NCBI GenBank assembly: GCA_039000515.1
Contig: JBCFYV010001001.1
Location: 2,121,389 to 2,185,388, forward strand
Source of the DNA: Timema cristinae
Taxonomy: Eukaryota; Arthropoda; Insecta; Phasmatodea; Timematidae
DNA: 64,000 nt
Reading direction: 5' to 3'
Under the pieces are notes generated by a model that had not been told where the DNA came from, did not search any database, and saw nothing but the letters and a program-made list of their open reading frames with translations. The translations under genes and the position numbers were made by a program. Positions 11,326 to 21,786 of this stretch are shown one piece after another (within the stretch, counting starts at the first letter, position 1; the number at the start of each line of letters is the position of its first letter).

Positions 11326-11572
11326 ATTTTAGCACCGTGTCTTACTACCCGTTCGGATTATACGCTTATGTGCTATTTATGCTAATGGTTTTAGGGATTA
11401 AGAAGGTTGTACTTAGAGGAAGTGTAGCCGTATTTGCATGGAGATAAAGTGGAAAACAATTTCGAAAAAAAACTCTGAACTACCAACTGAGATTCAGAAC
11501 CTCAATTTCCTCGTCATCGGCAGTCCAGTCCACCGCGATAGTAGCGCGTTAGACCATGCGGCCACCGGGTGC
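11326..11572 (-). mobile_element. SINE-C copy, nearly full length
   Basis: Tail TTTAGCACCGTGTCTTACTA, then body GCATGGAGATAAAGTGG, then a head ending GCGCGTTAGACCATGCGGCC ACCGGGT. The B box is decayed (GAGATTCAGAACCTC). Confidence 0.85.
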
Positions 11573-12207
11573 TCTTGTACATTACATCAGTTAAATATAG
11601 ACTATATATATTAAACCGCAGCTAGTAGACATACGAACAAAGGCGTCGGTCCCATATTTTCTGGTTTTCCGGTAATGATTTAGGCTGGGGTTCAAATCCT
11701 GGATGAGTGTAGGGACTGCAATGCTTTTACCTTAATATTTTTCTGTCATTCGTCTTCGCAAATTCGAATACTTTTTACTTTGGATATCTCTACTCTGAAT
11801 ATGAAAATAAACAATAAACATTAAATTAACGGGTTTTTTCTTATGTCTAGAGTGAACTTTCTAAACACACAACTTATATCAGAACACGGTTTACAAACTA
11901 ACTTAACCTAAGGCAGTGCGCCTAATATTACACACCCTTATACCAAATAATAAAATATCGTTGTCATCGCTATCTAGAACCGAACTAAAGATCCCTGAAC
12001 TTGTATTTGACCTCTCTCTCTCTCTCTTCTACCCAATAGTTTTAGAGATTTTACGTCACATCTTGTATTTTCTGAGTTTTAAGAATACATTAGAGTCAAA
12101 TTTTAATAAGAAGGTATTTTATAAAATACAAACAAAATTTTTATGTAACAAAAATTATCAACATGTTACTGTATTAGTTTCTATAAACAAATTACTGTAT
12201 TTGTAAG
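11573..12207 (+). other. COLGALT intron, no gene seen
   Basis: AT-rich. A B-box-like GGTTCAAATCC near 11690 hints at another worn SINE head, but no A box or body could be delimited. A short (CT)n run lies near 12013-12028. Confidence 0.4.
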
Positions 12208-12490
12208 AGGAATTCTACCTAGTTTTAGAGCCCTTTTTTGTCAAGTCGTTTAAAATGAGCTATTTTCACATTTTTACACTTTTTTTTCTGTTACTTAAAG
12301 TAAAACTATAGGGTTTTTTTTTTAGGGGAAAAGAGCCCTGTTGGAATCTTTTGACTTTATTTTGGCTTGAACCTTATTTAGAGCTAACGCATCGTAGAAT
12401 TAAATATTACTTTAGAGCTTAACGTCTGCATGACAATTTCTCTCCTACCTAGGTTGCCTCCTTAAGTAAAATAACACGTCAGTATAGTTT
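12208..12490 (+). repeat. Dispersed leader repeat, copy 2
   Basis: Homologous to 4955-5270, including TGTTGGAATCTTTTGACTTT. It has internal indels relative to copy 1 and lacks the segment around ATGCTTAAAAAGTCGTCG. Confidence 0.7.
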
Positions 12491-12540
12491 GAATTACGAA
12501 TTTTGACTACAATTTCGTCTCGGTCACTTGATATTTATTG

Positions 12541-12968
12541 ACATATATGTTGAGAGGTTCGGAAACCCTTGATCCAAATATGGATGATTTGACAGCGTTG
12601 TTGTTTGTCGGCGAGTATCCAAACTGGCTCTCCATGTGGGGCACGCAATTTGTCACATTGTGGTTTATAAAGAGACTCGTCAAAGGCTGCTAACATAATA
12701 GCCAGGCTAATTAGCTTTCATGTTCGAAGCCGCACTTAAATTGATAGTTAACGATCAGAAGACAATCACGATCGGCAATCTATTTTTAGTGGCGTGCTTT
12801 GACAAGAGCTTAAATGAGCTCCCGTGGTCGTTGGAGCATGGCGTTGCATCGAACTCCTTTTTTTTTTTGTATGGTTTGATGGGAAATGAATCGCCAATCA
12901 TCCGGAAACCTTTTTATATCTTAGTTTTGTATTTATTTATTATTTTGGTTTCCTTAACTTTCTATTAA
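12541..12968 (+). pseudogene. Second decayed coding-like tract after the leader repeat
   Basis: Two + strand segments look like former coding sequence. One (about 12570-12691) is open for about 40 codons in its frame and is rich in Trp and aromatic residues. The second (12720-12870) begins with ATG and has a balanced, protein-like composition up to a poly-T tract, after which the frame runs into low-complexity sequence. No family is recognised. The content differs from the tract at 5225-5870 although both follow the same leader, so they may be different parts of one dispersed element. Inference only. Confidence 0.3.
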
Positions 12969-12979
12969 CCATCATAAAT

Positions 12980-13082
12980 GATATTGGTAGGCACGAGATT
13001 CGAACACGGGATCGTTGGTTTAGCGCGCCGATGCTCTAATATTGAGCTATCCAGGAATCGTCCTGTGTTCAGGGTAATTCTT
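12980..13082 (-). mobile_element. SINE-G head, second copy
   Basis: The reverse complement carries an A box region (TGGATAGCTCAATATTAGAGC) trimmed by decay and a B box (TGTTCGAATCTCG). It shares its 5' end with the copy at 1795-1872. Confidence 0.55.
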
Positions 13083-13139
13083 CATTCCTTCTGTTAGAAC
13101 GTTTTACAGTTCAATTTTTATAGGAAGAACTTTATCTAA

Positions 13140-13330
13140 CAGTTAGAAAAGTTAATAGATCGACTTTCACGTATTCATACGTCAACTCATGGGATTTGCA
13201 ACTCATTACATTTGATAATTATTATCATAACCAACTCTTTACTTTTGATAAATATTTTCAATACCTATTCTATAATACTAATAATATGTTAAAATGTTAT
13301 CACTATTGACCACAAATAATATGTTTTACG
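13140..13330 (+). repeat. Dispersed repeat, copy 1 of a pair
   Basis: It shares ACTTTCACGTATTCATACG, CTAATAATATxxTAAAATGT and TTATCAxTxxTGACCxCAAA with 52960-53095. This is an AT-rich element of unknown class, probably a fragment of a longer transposon. Confidence 0.65.
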
Positions 13331-13449
13331 GTTTAATATATATTTACATTATTAATAAAACAGACTAAGAATGTAAATACATTTTCCCCTCTAATTGTTG
13401 TTGGTGTGGATAAAATAAATGTTGTCTCATTATTATATTTTTTATTATT

Positions 13450-13690
13450 TTTTAGCATTGTTTATTACTATACTGTTCGGGTCATACACATATGTACTAA
13501 TAACGCCAATGTGTTAGGGATGAGGAAAGGTTGAATTTTGAGGAAGTATACCTGCATTTGTGTAGAGAAAGAGTGAAAAACTATTCAAGAAAAACCACCC
13601 GTCAGTACACCCGACCGGATTTGAATCCCGATCTTACCGTAATCAGCATTCCAGTCTATTGCGAGATCGATGCCTAAGGCCAGTGGTATT
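13450..13690 (-). mobile_element. SINE-C copy, diverged
   Basis: A worn tail (TAGCATTGTTTATTACTATA) is followed by recognisable body and head (GATTTGAATCCCGATCTTAC). The 5' end is cut off near 13685. Confidence 0.7.
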
Positions 13691-13777
13691 CAACCGGGGA
13701 CATGTGATACATCTTAGGGGGTACGCAAAATTAATAAGGAATACACATATACCGTATAATATTATAAACACTGAACA

Positions 13778-13877
13778 ACCCGCTTCAGTGGCATAACGGT
13801 TTAAGGCGTCACTCTCGCAGTAGGCAATACTGCCGATAACGGGAAGATCGGGGTTCGAATCTCGATCGGGTGTATTT
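13778..13877 (+). mobile_element. SINE-C tRNA-like head only
   Basis: CCCGCTTCAGTGGCATAACG begins the head. The B box GGTTCGAATCTCGATCGGGT ends it, and then the body is missing. A reverse-oriented SINE-C starts about 10 bp later, making an inverted pair. Confidence 0.75.
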
Positions 13878-13887
13878 GATTTGTTTT

Positions 13888-14126
13888 TAGTTTATTTAGT
13901 ACCCGTTCGGAATACACGCATACATTAAGGATGATAGAGGAATAGGAATGAGGTAGGTAGAATCTTAGAGGAAATGTACCCTCATTTATCTTGGGGTGTA
14001 CTGGGAAAATATGTATTTAAAAAAAATATAATTACACCTGAAAGGGATTCGAACCCCGACCTCTCTGTTACCGACAATCTAGTCTTAACATGAGAGTGAC
14101 GCGTTAGACCCATATGTCAACCGATG
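13888..14126 (-). mobile_element. SINE-C copy paired in reverse with the head at 13778
   Basis: The tail begins TTTAGTACCCGTTCGGAATA, lacking the usual CACCGCGTCTTACT part. The head reads GGATTCGAACCCCGACCTCT and ends near CAACCGATGCGGG. Confidence 0.75.
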
Positions 14127-14193
14127 CGGGTAGGACGTAAAAATAAAACTACCAACAAAACTAACTTTTTTTGTTTTGTTTTTATGATGGCAG

Positions 14194-14397
14194 TTATTTG
14201 GGTCGGAAGAGACTGGTCGAGTCTTATGAGCCTTGGGTTGATGGGTCAAGGTACTTGGTGCATGCTGGGTACTCGTACTGGACCCTGGGGTACCTGTTGT
14301 CCCAAAGAGGGGCCCACAAGCTGCTGGATGGACGTCCCTTGGAGAACCTGCTGCCCGTTGACGAATATCTGCCCATCATGTTCGACAAACATCCGCA
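14194..14397 (+). CDS. Colgalt: Procollagen galactosyltransferase, internal exon
   Basis: The acceptor is TTTATGATGGCAG (ends 14193) and the donor is GTAAGT at 14398. The first base completes the Val codon from the 2628-2755 exon; 67 codons follow and two bases (CA) carry over. The peptide includes YLGRKRLVE, YSYWTLGYLLSQRGAHKLL and LPVDEYLPIMFDKHP. The Tyr-Trp-Thr-Leu-Gly-Tyr block and the LPVDEYLP block are hallmark segments of the GT25 domain of collagen galactosyltransferases. Overlapping frames on both strands at this site are shadows of this exon. Confidence 0.95.
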
Positions 14398-14523
14398 GTA
14401 AGTCACACCCCCCTGCGATAACTCAGTGGCGGCTACGGACAGGGAAATCTCAGGGAGTTGAATACTTCACTAACTGTCCACCTAGATGTTTAAACAAAAG
14501 TGAGAGGTTTTTGTTTCTTGATA
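14398..14523 (+). other. Start of the 1.14-kb COLGALT intron
   Basis: Non-coding after the GTAAGT donor. The intron continues to the acceptor at 15534 and contains the MITE at 14524-14693. Confidence 0.85.
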
Positions 14524-14693
14524 TTAAAGTAGGGATGTAGGGGAGGCGAGAAAAGGCCAGTGTTTTTACAGTTTTTATAGTAACATATTTGTCCAGTAGA
14601 AACACAGAGTTTAATTTTCTACACATGGGGGATATCAACAGTTGTTGAATATGTCATTAAATTCTAGGACACCCTTAACAGATATTAGAGAAA
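14524..14693. mobile_element. TTAA-type MITE, internally deleted copy
   Basis: It begins at a TTAA (14524-14527) followed by AGTAGGGATGTAGGG, the terminal repeat also seen at 39380. The left arm AGAGTTTAATTTTCTACACA is kept, and the right arm is missing beyond AACAGATATT. Confidence 0.8.
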
Positions 14694-15534
14694 AATTGTG
14701 CTCCTAAATACTTCTCAAATATAAAGTTTAAATGAAATTGGCATAGCCTTTTTTAAACAACTACACATTTCTATTTACCATGTGAAACACTCTTTAGATA
14801 CCCATTATAAACAAAAAATGTATAGCTATTAAGAAACTAAATCTAATTTTTGAAATTCAAGTAACTAAATCAGAATATATATAAAAAAGCTTTGAGGTGT
14901 GTATATATTTTAATGGTGGGCGATACCTTCTTTTCTCGATTCCTGTTTTTTTGCTCGGTAGCCTACTGTAAATGTATCTCCCCGATACTCGATACTCTAT
15001 TCAATATTGTCCCACATAAAATGGAATAAATCCTCATTTTATAAGTATAGAAACTAGGTCAAAATAAAAATGCTTAGTTTGTTTCAATTTATTTGTTTCC
15101 ATGTGTCACAAAATATGGAAACTAGTCAATTAGGCTATTTAAACTAATATTAACAAGATAAAACCAGACAAAAGTAACATTTACAATTAGTAGTAGGCCT
15201 ACATTAAGAGATGTATTATAAATAAATAAATCTTATTAAGTAATAAAAGATCATGGGAGTCAGATTTTTATAGACACATTAGCATATTTAATTGCATATA
15301 AGATATTATAGATATTTGTCAGGTTGCAGGCTGGCATAAATTTAAAGACAATAAACATAATAAAATAAACCGGTTTGAGTCACTGGCCCAGTTTCTTTGG
15401 AGCACAAGCCTCCTTTATCCTCCACCTCTACTCGTATTAATTATAATCTTATGGAGTTCCCACCGTCCCTCTTCCCCCCATTACCCAGGCAAGGAAAATA
15501 CCTCTTTTCAGCTGTTCACCACCTCCTGTTGTAG
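14694..15534 (+). other. COLGALT intron, no gene seen
   Basis: AT-rich. The piece around 14915-15030 (GGGCGATACCTTC, CCCCGATACTCGATACT) resembles the repetitive TATCGATAC ends of hAT-type elements such as the one at 40864-41230. The intron ends at the polypyrimidine-rich acceptor CCTCCTGTTGTAG. Confidence 0.5.
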
Positions 15535-15802
15535 GACTACGTGGAAAGAGCACTTCCCCAAGCGTGACCTGGTAGCGCTCTCTGCTGCGCCGCTGCTAGT
15601 CTATCCTACCCACTACACCGGTGAGGAAGGGTACGTCAGTGACACGGAGGACTCCTCAGTGGTTAAAAAATCTCCCGAGCCGTTGTCCGACACCTCTGTC
15701 GAAGAGCTCGAAGGGGAATCTGCCATGTTCCCGGAAGACGCATTGGTCTCTGCGGACTCCTCCCCCGCATCTGGTTCGTCGTCAGGACGGGAGGATCTCT
15801 AA
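15535..15802 (+). CDS. Colgalt: Procollagen galactosyltransferase, last coding exon
   Basis: The acceptor is CTGTTGTAG. The first base joins CA of the previous exon to give Gln. The peptide begins TTWKEHFPKRDLVALSAAPL and continues LVYPTHYTGEEGYVSDTEDS, the conserved end of the GT25 domain. It closes with an acidic and Ser-rich tail and ends Gly-Arg-Glu-Asp-Leu before TAA at 15800-15802. Vertebrate homologues end in an ER-retention signal of the RDEL type; here the last four residues, REDL, look like a permuted or degenerate version, so retention by the KDEL receptor is plausible but unproven. The three visible exons give about 199 residues of the C-terminal part. Confidence 0.95.
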
Positions 15803-15989
15803 CAAAGTCTGATGTGTTGGTTTTAAATTAGGGATGCCATCATTCCTGTTATTCTTGATTCTGAATCTAAATTTGTATTCTTTAATTTTGGCTTTAATTC
15901 TTTGACTCTCATTTGTGTCTTAAACATTTACAATTTAAATTTTTTTCTCCTGAGCGCCTAATCTCTTGTTAAAACTTGTTATTTATTTA
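15803..15989 (+). other. COLGALT 3' untranslated region
   Basis: T-rich sequence follows the stop codon. AATAAA hexamers occur at 16187-16192 (inside the following MITE) and 16437-16442. Either could end the transcript, and transcript data would be needed to choose. Confidence 0.5.
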
Positions 15990-16389
15990 TCAGGGTTGCC
16001 ACAAACATGGAAAACTGGCAAAACACAGGAAATTTTGTAAAATCTAGTAACAATACTGGAATGTTTGTTAATTTGGGTCATTTAACTAAAAGCTTAAGAT
16101 AGTAGAATGGATGAAAAAGTGACCTGAAGAATCAAGCACGCTGATTCAAACATGTTTCATTACTTCTTAAACAAGGGTTGTGAAGCAATAAAAGATGTAT
16201 TTCTCCATCAATCTTAAATCATCTTGTTTTAAACATAAGTTACCTGACTTTACACTTAGTCAATTTGATGAAAAATTAATTTTTATTACTCTTTTCATCT
16301 GTCTAAGCTACCTGGAAAAATGGAAATTCCTTCTGATAAATCTGGAAGACATAAGAAATTAGGTAATAATAAAATGGTGGCAACCCTGA
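15990..16389. mobile_element. MITE with 13-bp inverted ends TCAGGGTTGCCAC
   Basis: TCAGGGTTGCCAC at 15990-16002 is matched in inverted form by GTGGCAACCCTGA at 16377-16389. The interior is AT-rich with GGAAAACTGGCAAAACACAGG near the left end and an inverted counterpart (CTACCTGGAAAAATGG) towards the right. No convincing target duplication was found, so the class is open (hAT-like ends are possible). It sits in or just after the COLGALT 3' UTR. Confidence 0.75.
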
Positions 16390-16623
16390 TTCAAATGTCA
16401 TATTTCAATGTATTTGCTGAGTACATATATCAATTAAATAAAAAACTTGAATAATAAAACATAACTGCCATGCTTGATCTATGGAAGATCACTCATTAGA
16501 ACGTAAAGGCTATGTTGAGTTTATTTTCATTTGCTCGGCAAATAAGCTAATAATCTCACAAAGTGAAAAATAACAAGATTATAAATTTTTACCATTTATT
16601 TTAAATATGAGATCTTTCGTTTA

Positions 16624-18180
16624 CAGCCATACCCCAAACTTATGACGGGTTAGGTTCCAGACCACTGTTGTAACTTAAAAATTGCTGCAACTCAAAAATT
16701 GTCACAACTCTAAAATTGCCGAAACTTGAAGCATTGCATTTTTTTTTTCCGTGTAATGATACATGTACTGGGCTTAAATAATCAAGTACAGGCCTTACTA
16801 TCATAAATAACCCATTTGGAATTTAATGAAACACTGTAGACCTTATATTTTGAAAAAGGCTAACCATACAGATCACTGGAAACTGGAGTGGTAGCGACAT
16901 GTCCTTAAGACACTGTCACACGTGAGCGATTGAAAGCGAGGGTTGCGGCAAGGCATGGAGCGAAGCTAAGCGAGCGAATCAACGTGATTGTTCTATGTGG
17001 GTGAATAAAAGAACTAAGCTGAGCTTAAATCAGTATTCATGGTGTTGGCAATAAAATGTGAACTCTTACTTTCTTAAAATGTATTTCTAAAAACATTTAG
17101 TTGTTAATAAACTACAAAAAGTTAAAGGTAAAAAATCTCAAACAAATCCTACATACTTGGAAAAGGGAATTATATGGTCAATTTCACCATTTATATAAAT
17201 AATTTAAAAATTATTCAAAGGGTTCCAACTTAATAATACTATTATTAGCACCGCGTCTTACTACCCTTCGGGTTATACGCACTTACGCTAATGTGTAATG
17301 GTAGGGTGATTGTGAGATGAAATGAAGGACCTACAGTTTAACGTGGAATCCGAACCACGGTGGAGACCTGGCATTCCTCACATTCACAAGATGTCTTGTC
17401 AGAGGTGAAGGAAGGGTTTGGCAATCAGATAAATTTTTGCCGGAACCGAGGATTGAACCCCGGCCGCCAGCATAATAATACTACCTAATACAATAAGAAT
17501 AATTTAATTGTAAAACAATTAAACTTTATTTAGATCAATACAAAATCAATTAATCTCAACACTTCAGTAAATTCCACTATGACAAACAACACACACCTTT
17601 GTTCTAATTTTTTTTTAAATTAATATATCTGTCGAAAATATAAAAAACACACTAACCCATTAAACATATAAAAGGGGATAATAAGCCTCACTCTCCCATA
17701 CACCTACATTGTTTAGATTTATAACTCTGATTAGGTTATAAATTCACATTTTTCAATCCATAAATAATGTATCAAAATTTTGGAAATAAAAAGTTAATTC
17801 AAAACTTTCAGAAGGCTGGGACCACTTTCTAATCACATGCAACCATTTATGATAGTTTTTATTTACCATATCCCAGAGCACCCGCCTACTTTTTTACTTC
17901 ATTTATTCAATGGATTCTGACATTTTAATCGTCAAACCAAATGTAATTTGACCCATTAAAATACCCACGGTAAACAAATCACTCTCTTTGTCTGAATGCT
18001 TGGAATTTGGCTGCACCACTTCGTCCTTACTTCCGCACCAACAATGGTTGTTTTTTTGCTCACATAGGAGAGTGCCTAAGGTGCTGTATCTGCGAAGCAA
18101 GCTCAAGTTCAGGGTATGGTGGCATTTGAAAAGTGTCATAAGTCATAAGCGTTGAAGTGTCTTAAGTTGGGGTATGCTTG
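16624..18180. mobile_element. Pogo/Tigger-like non-autonomous element
   Basis: The left end CAGCCATACCCCAAACTTAT and the right end (reverse complement CAAGCATACCCCAACTTAAG) form terminal inverted repeats, each flanked by TA (16622-16623 and 18181-18182). The CAxxCATACCCC start and TA duplication are typical of the pogo/Tigger branch of Tc1-mariner. No intact transposase is present; the frame at 17903-18139 on the - strand lacks recognisable transposase motifs. A SINE-A has inserted at 17240-17472. Confidence 0.75.
17240..17472 (-). mobile_element. SINE-A copy inside the pogo-like element
   Basis: Reversed tail AGCACCGCGTCTTACTACCC, full body, then a head up to TTGAACCCCGGCCGCCAGCA, where it ends. 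The AATAATACTA at the left flank recurs at the right edge and may be the target duplication. Confidence 0.9.
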
Positions 18181-18182
18181 TA

Positions 18183-19274
18183 CTAGGATATGAGAACTAA
18201 GAATTGAGGTATTGAAAATCATGATATTAAGATTGATTATCTTGATACTATAAAGGAGAGTATCAATAAATGAATTTTGACTTCCCTAGTGTTAATATCT
18301 AGTGGACAAGGAGGGCAGACACTTCTAAATATTCATGAGAGGTTACAAGTATAGCTTAATACTGGACAGTGCTTTTGGCAAGTACAACCAATTATGCCAA
18401 AGCCTTTTGGGATATAAAACTTAAAATCATAAAAGTTTGATTAGTTACAAAATTGTTTAGAGTTCGATTTGATTAAACCTACTAAAAAATGTTAAATGTT
18501 ATTCTAAATTTTATTTTATAATGTACAAATATATATTTGATTAAACTAAATCTTTGCTTATAAAATAATGCTTGAACTCTTCTAACTCTAAAGGCTGCTT
18601 GCAAAGTTGTCATAAAATGTAATTTGTATGTTGATGGAAGAAACAATTTAGTAACCTACATGAATTTGGAATATCTGACCTCCCTTTAGATCATATCACT
18701 TTTTTTCATAAAAATGTGTGAGTAACAATCCCAAAAGTCAAGTGCCTTCATGTATATTTGCATAATACATTTTTTGTAGTTATTTTATAAAAATGAATTA
18801 GGTATAGTAGTTGTTAGAATGCATATCTGTCGTCTTCTTCACTAAGTGCCATGTCATATATGTACCACCCAGTGTCGCACCCAGAAATTTACTTTGGTAG
18901 ATTGGGAAGGTATATAATCTAATCAAACTATTATTTCTGTAATTTTACATTCAGGAATTTTCGGGGTGCTTTTAATGTGTATAGTGATTGATATATCTTT
19001 GAAAATCAATTTTTTAAGTCTGGTCATAAAATGTGGCCTATAAATGTGACCCGTCTTAAGTGTTATAGCTGTGCTTCATTATTCTACACTTTTATTAACC
19101 CTCTTGGTGCCACAAGCCAATCTGTAACTCAATTTGCGAAAATATTGACAAGTGCTTATGTGCCATTGACCAGGGGACCACTGACTGTACTAATCGCACT
19201 TCTTTACCATGGAGGCTCTTTCCATGTCTTGATGAGACGAGAGTATAATGGGTGTGAATATGACAGTGTAAAGA
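18183..19274. other. AT-rich intergenic DNA
   Basis: No exon with both a splice signal and coding character was found. The 85-codon frame at 19031-19288 overlaps the edge of SINE-F and has no recognisable domain. Confidence 0.45.
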
Positions 19275-19438
19275 AATGTAAATCTTAACCTTTCTTGAAC
19301 CTAATTAACCAAACCCTTGTGACCATGGGAATTATTCCCCTTATTGAGAAAAATCCCCCTAGTATCATCCGGGAACTGAACCCTGGACCTCTAGTTCAAC
19401 AGCCAGAAGCCACTAAACCACGCGGCCGGTCACATGAT
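19275..19438 (-). mobile_element. SINE-F with tRNA-like head
   Basis: The reverse complement of about 19370-19438 starts TGACCGGCCGCGTGGTTTAG (A box) and contains AGGGTTCAGTTCCCGG (B box). The body towards 19275 is AT-rich. No second copy is visible, so the edges are approximate. Confidence 0.55.
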
Positions 19439-21279
19439 AGATAAGGCAAAAGTATCAAATGTCACTAGAGCGAGAACATTTTCCTCCGTTATACAACATT
19501 GTACGCAGATAAAAATGATATAACAATCTGAAAAATTGATTCATAGATAGTTTGTTATAGTTTGGTAATTTTTATTGTACAACTTTACAAAAATGAGGAG
19601 TTAGTTGCTGGTTTCTTAGCACACAAAACCTGAAACAGGTCTCTCGCTCTTCTGAGGTGAATCCGGTATAGGCGTGGCACTAAAAGGTTTAAAATAACTT
19701 GCTATATTGGGGCAAGGGGACATTAACCTTGCTTGTCCAACTTACCAGGTGTACCACTGTTACCACCTCATGTATCAAAGTTGTCTTTACCGCTAAGGTT
19801 TTGTGCGGGAAAGCTTAATATCAAACTCTATTTAATGGTAACTTTGTCCGTGCAATTTGAATAAGGATATAAATATGGGATATTAATCAAAATAAATTAT
19901 ATAATTTCATAAGAAACAAATACCAATGTATTGTTAGAAGTATGGTACAGCAAAATTAGAACCATTCTATTAAAGTACACTTTGTAAAATAATTCAAAAA
20001 ACACCCTTTTATAGTTAAAAATACTACTACTATTATTATAATTAATATTATTATTGTAACATTTAGTTGATTGTATTTTATCCACTGATAAAGGGCATAA
20101 TTTAATAGATAAGTAATATTCCAATCAAAATGTTTAACTTAAAACTTATATTCCAACTTTTTATTTATTTTAAAATTAATTAAAGTGAGCAAGGCTTTGA
20201 CTATAGAGTTTGTCATATTTAATTGTATTTAATTCATGCTCTAAATATGGTTATTTTAACACTTCATGTCGTGTTTTAGAAAAATCCTATATTAATTTCA
20301 TGTGATTTAAGAATGGATGGGAAAATAAATTAACAAATAGAGTAACAAACAAGCTTTGCCAATGAAAAAAAGGAACACAATGATGCCACTGGACAAAGAA
20401 TTTCAGTGCCATCAAAAGCTATAGTTGTTCCTGCCTCTTTTTCCTCTATTTCTTATAACTATATATTGTAACATTATTCATAAAAATATTAAATTGTACT
20501 GGTTTGTGTTGAAAGAATTTATCATCTGTTACTTGTTCTCATCTAAATACTATTTTAAAGTTTTGTTAATACATTATTTGAATCTATAATATTTTGCAAA
20601 TAAATAGTTAAAGCAATGCCTACATATTTACCAGCCTTCAGGTTTGGTGTTGAAATGCCAAAGTTTTGTGTCTGTGTGAAAGAAAACTGTGCCATTTATA
20701 TTTCTCGGTAGTGGGCTATAAATTTGTGCCATTCACTCTTCTAATATTATATGATACTGTTACTGTTAATGTGCTGAATTCATTATTTTGTAAAATAACC
20801 AGTTAATGTATAGAATCGCTGAAAGCGATGGTTTATTTACAAATAATAGGATTTATCTAAATCTCCCAATGCAGTTGGTTGAAGTATGAACATGAACTGT
20901 ATTATCTACATTTATCGATGATTTCATAAAATATCTAGTGTATGTAGATACAAATATAGAAACATAAATCCAAACTAACCTAAATTAACCTAGTCTAACC
21001 TAACCAAACCTAATTTTGACGTGAATTACTAACTTTCACTGATGGTTAATGGTAATTTTTTAAACTCACCAGTGATTTTGTAAAATGTTTGGTGAGTATG
21101 TGAAATAGTAACAACATTTTTTAACATTTCCCAAGTTAACCAGTTGCTTTGTAGGAATACCTGTGACCTTACAAACTCATCACCTGTCGGCACATTCACA
21201 GTAGCAATACTAAGCTAAGCTAAAACACTGTGATTTCATTTTTATAAGCTTATATAAAACATTTAATATTATGAAATTA
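19439..21279. other. AT-rich intergenic DNA, no gene seen
   Basis: Frames are short and of low complexity. No SINE of the recognised families lies here, making this a relatively repeat-poor stretch. Confidence 0.45.
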
Positions 21280-21786
21280 GTGGTGTGCAAGTACTCGAAA
21301 ATTTAAGTTTGAGTCATATTTTAGTAGCTGCTCTAACGCAACTCAATTTTTTTGAGTTTAAAAAAAAATTAGTTGCTTTAGAGCAGCTACTAAAATTTTT
21401 ACAAAACTTAAAAAAAAATTGGGGAAGGCCTTCTTAGAATTTTCGATTTTTTTCTCAAAAATTCTGAGAGTAATTAAGTTTCTTTTAATATCAAGATATT
21501 ATTTCATAGCAAATGGAGTCCTTCAATATGTCCTTTTGTCTAATTTAAAAAAGTAAACAACTTTTATATTAAATATTTAAAAAGATCTGGTTTTTTGAGA
21601 TTATAACTTTTTTCACAAATAAAAAAATATATATGAAAATTTTTTTTATTTTTTAAATGGATCTATTACAAAAATTCAACTTTAAATATTTATTGATTTA
21701 TATCACTTGAACTCAAAAAAATGTGATGATTTTATTAAATTTGTTTTGAACTTAACTCAAAGTTAAAAATGCCTACTTGCACAACC
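21280..21786. mobile_element. Probable MITE with internal hairpin
   Basis: The ends GTGGTGTGCAAGTA (21280) and TACTTGCACAAC (to 21785) are imperfect inverted repeats. Inside, a 25-bp arm (21319-21343, TTTTAGTAGCTGCTCTAAxG) is repeated inverted at 21371-21395 with one mismatch, and poly-A/T tracts surround it. No clear target duplication was found. Confidence 0.45.

Noticed and set aside
15990..16389. 8-bp target duplication proving a hAT element
   Set aside because: The flanks TTATTTAT and TTCAAATG do not match, so the superfamily is left open.
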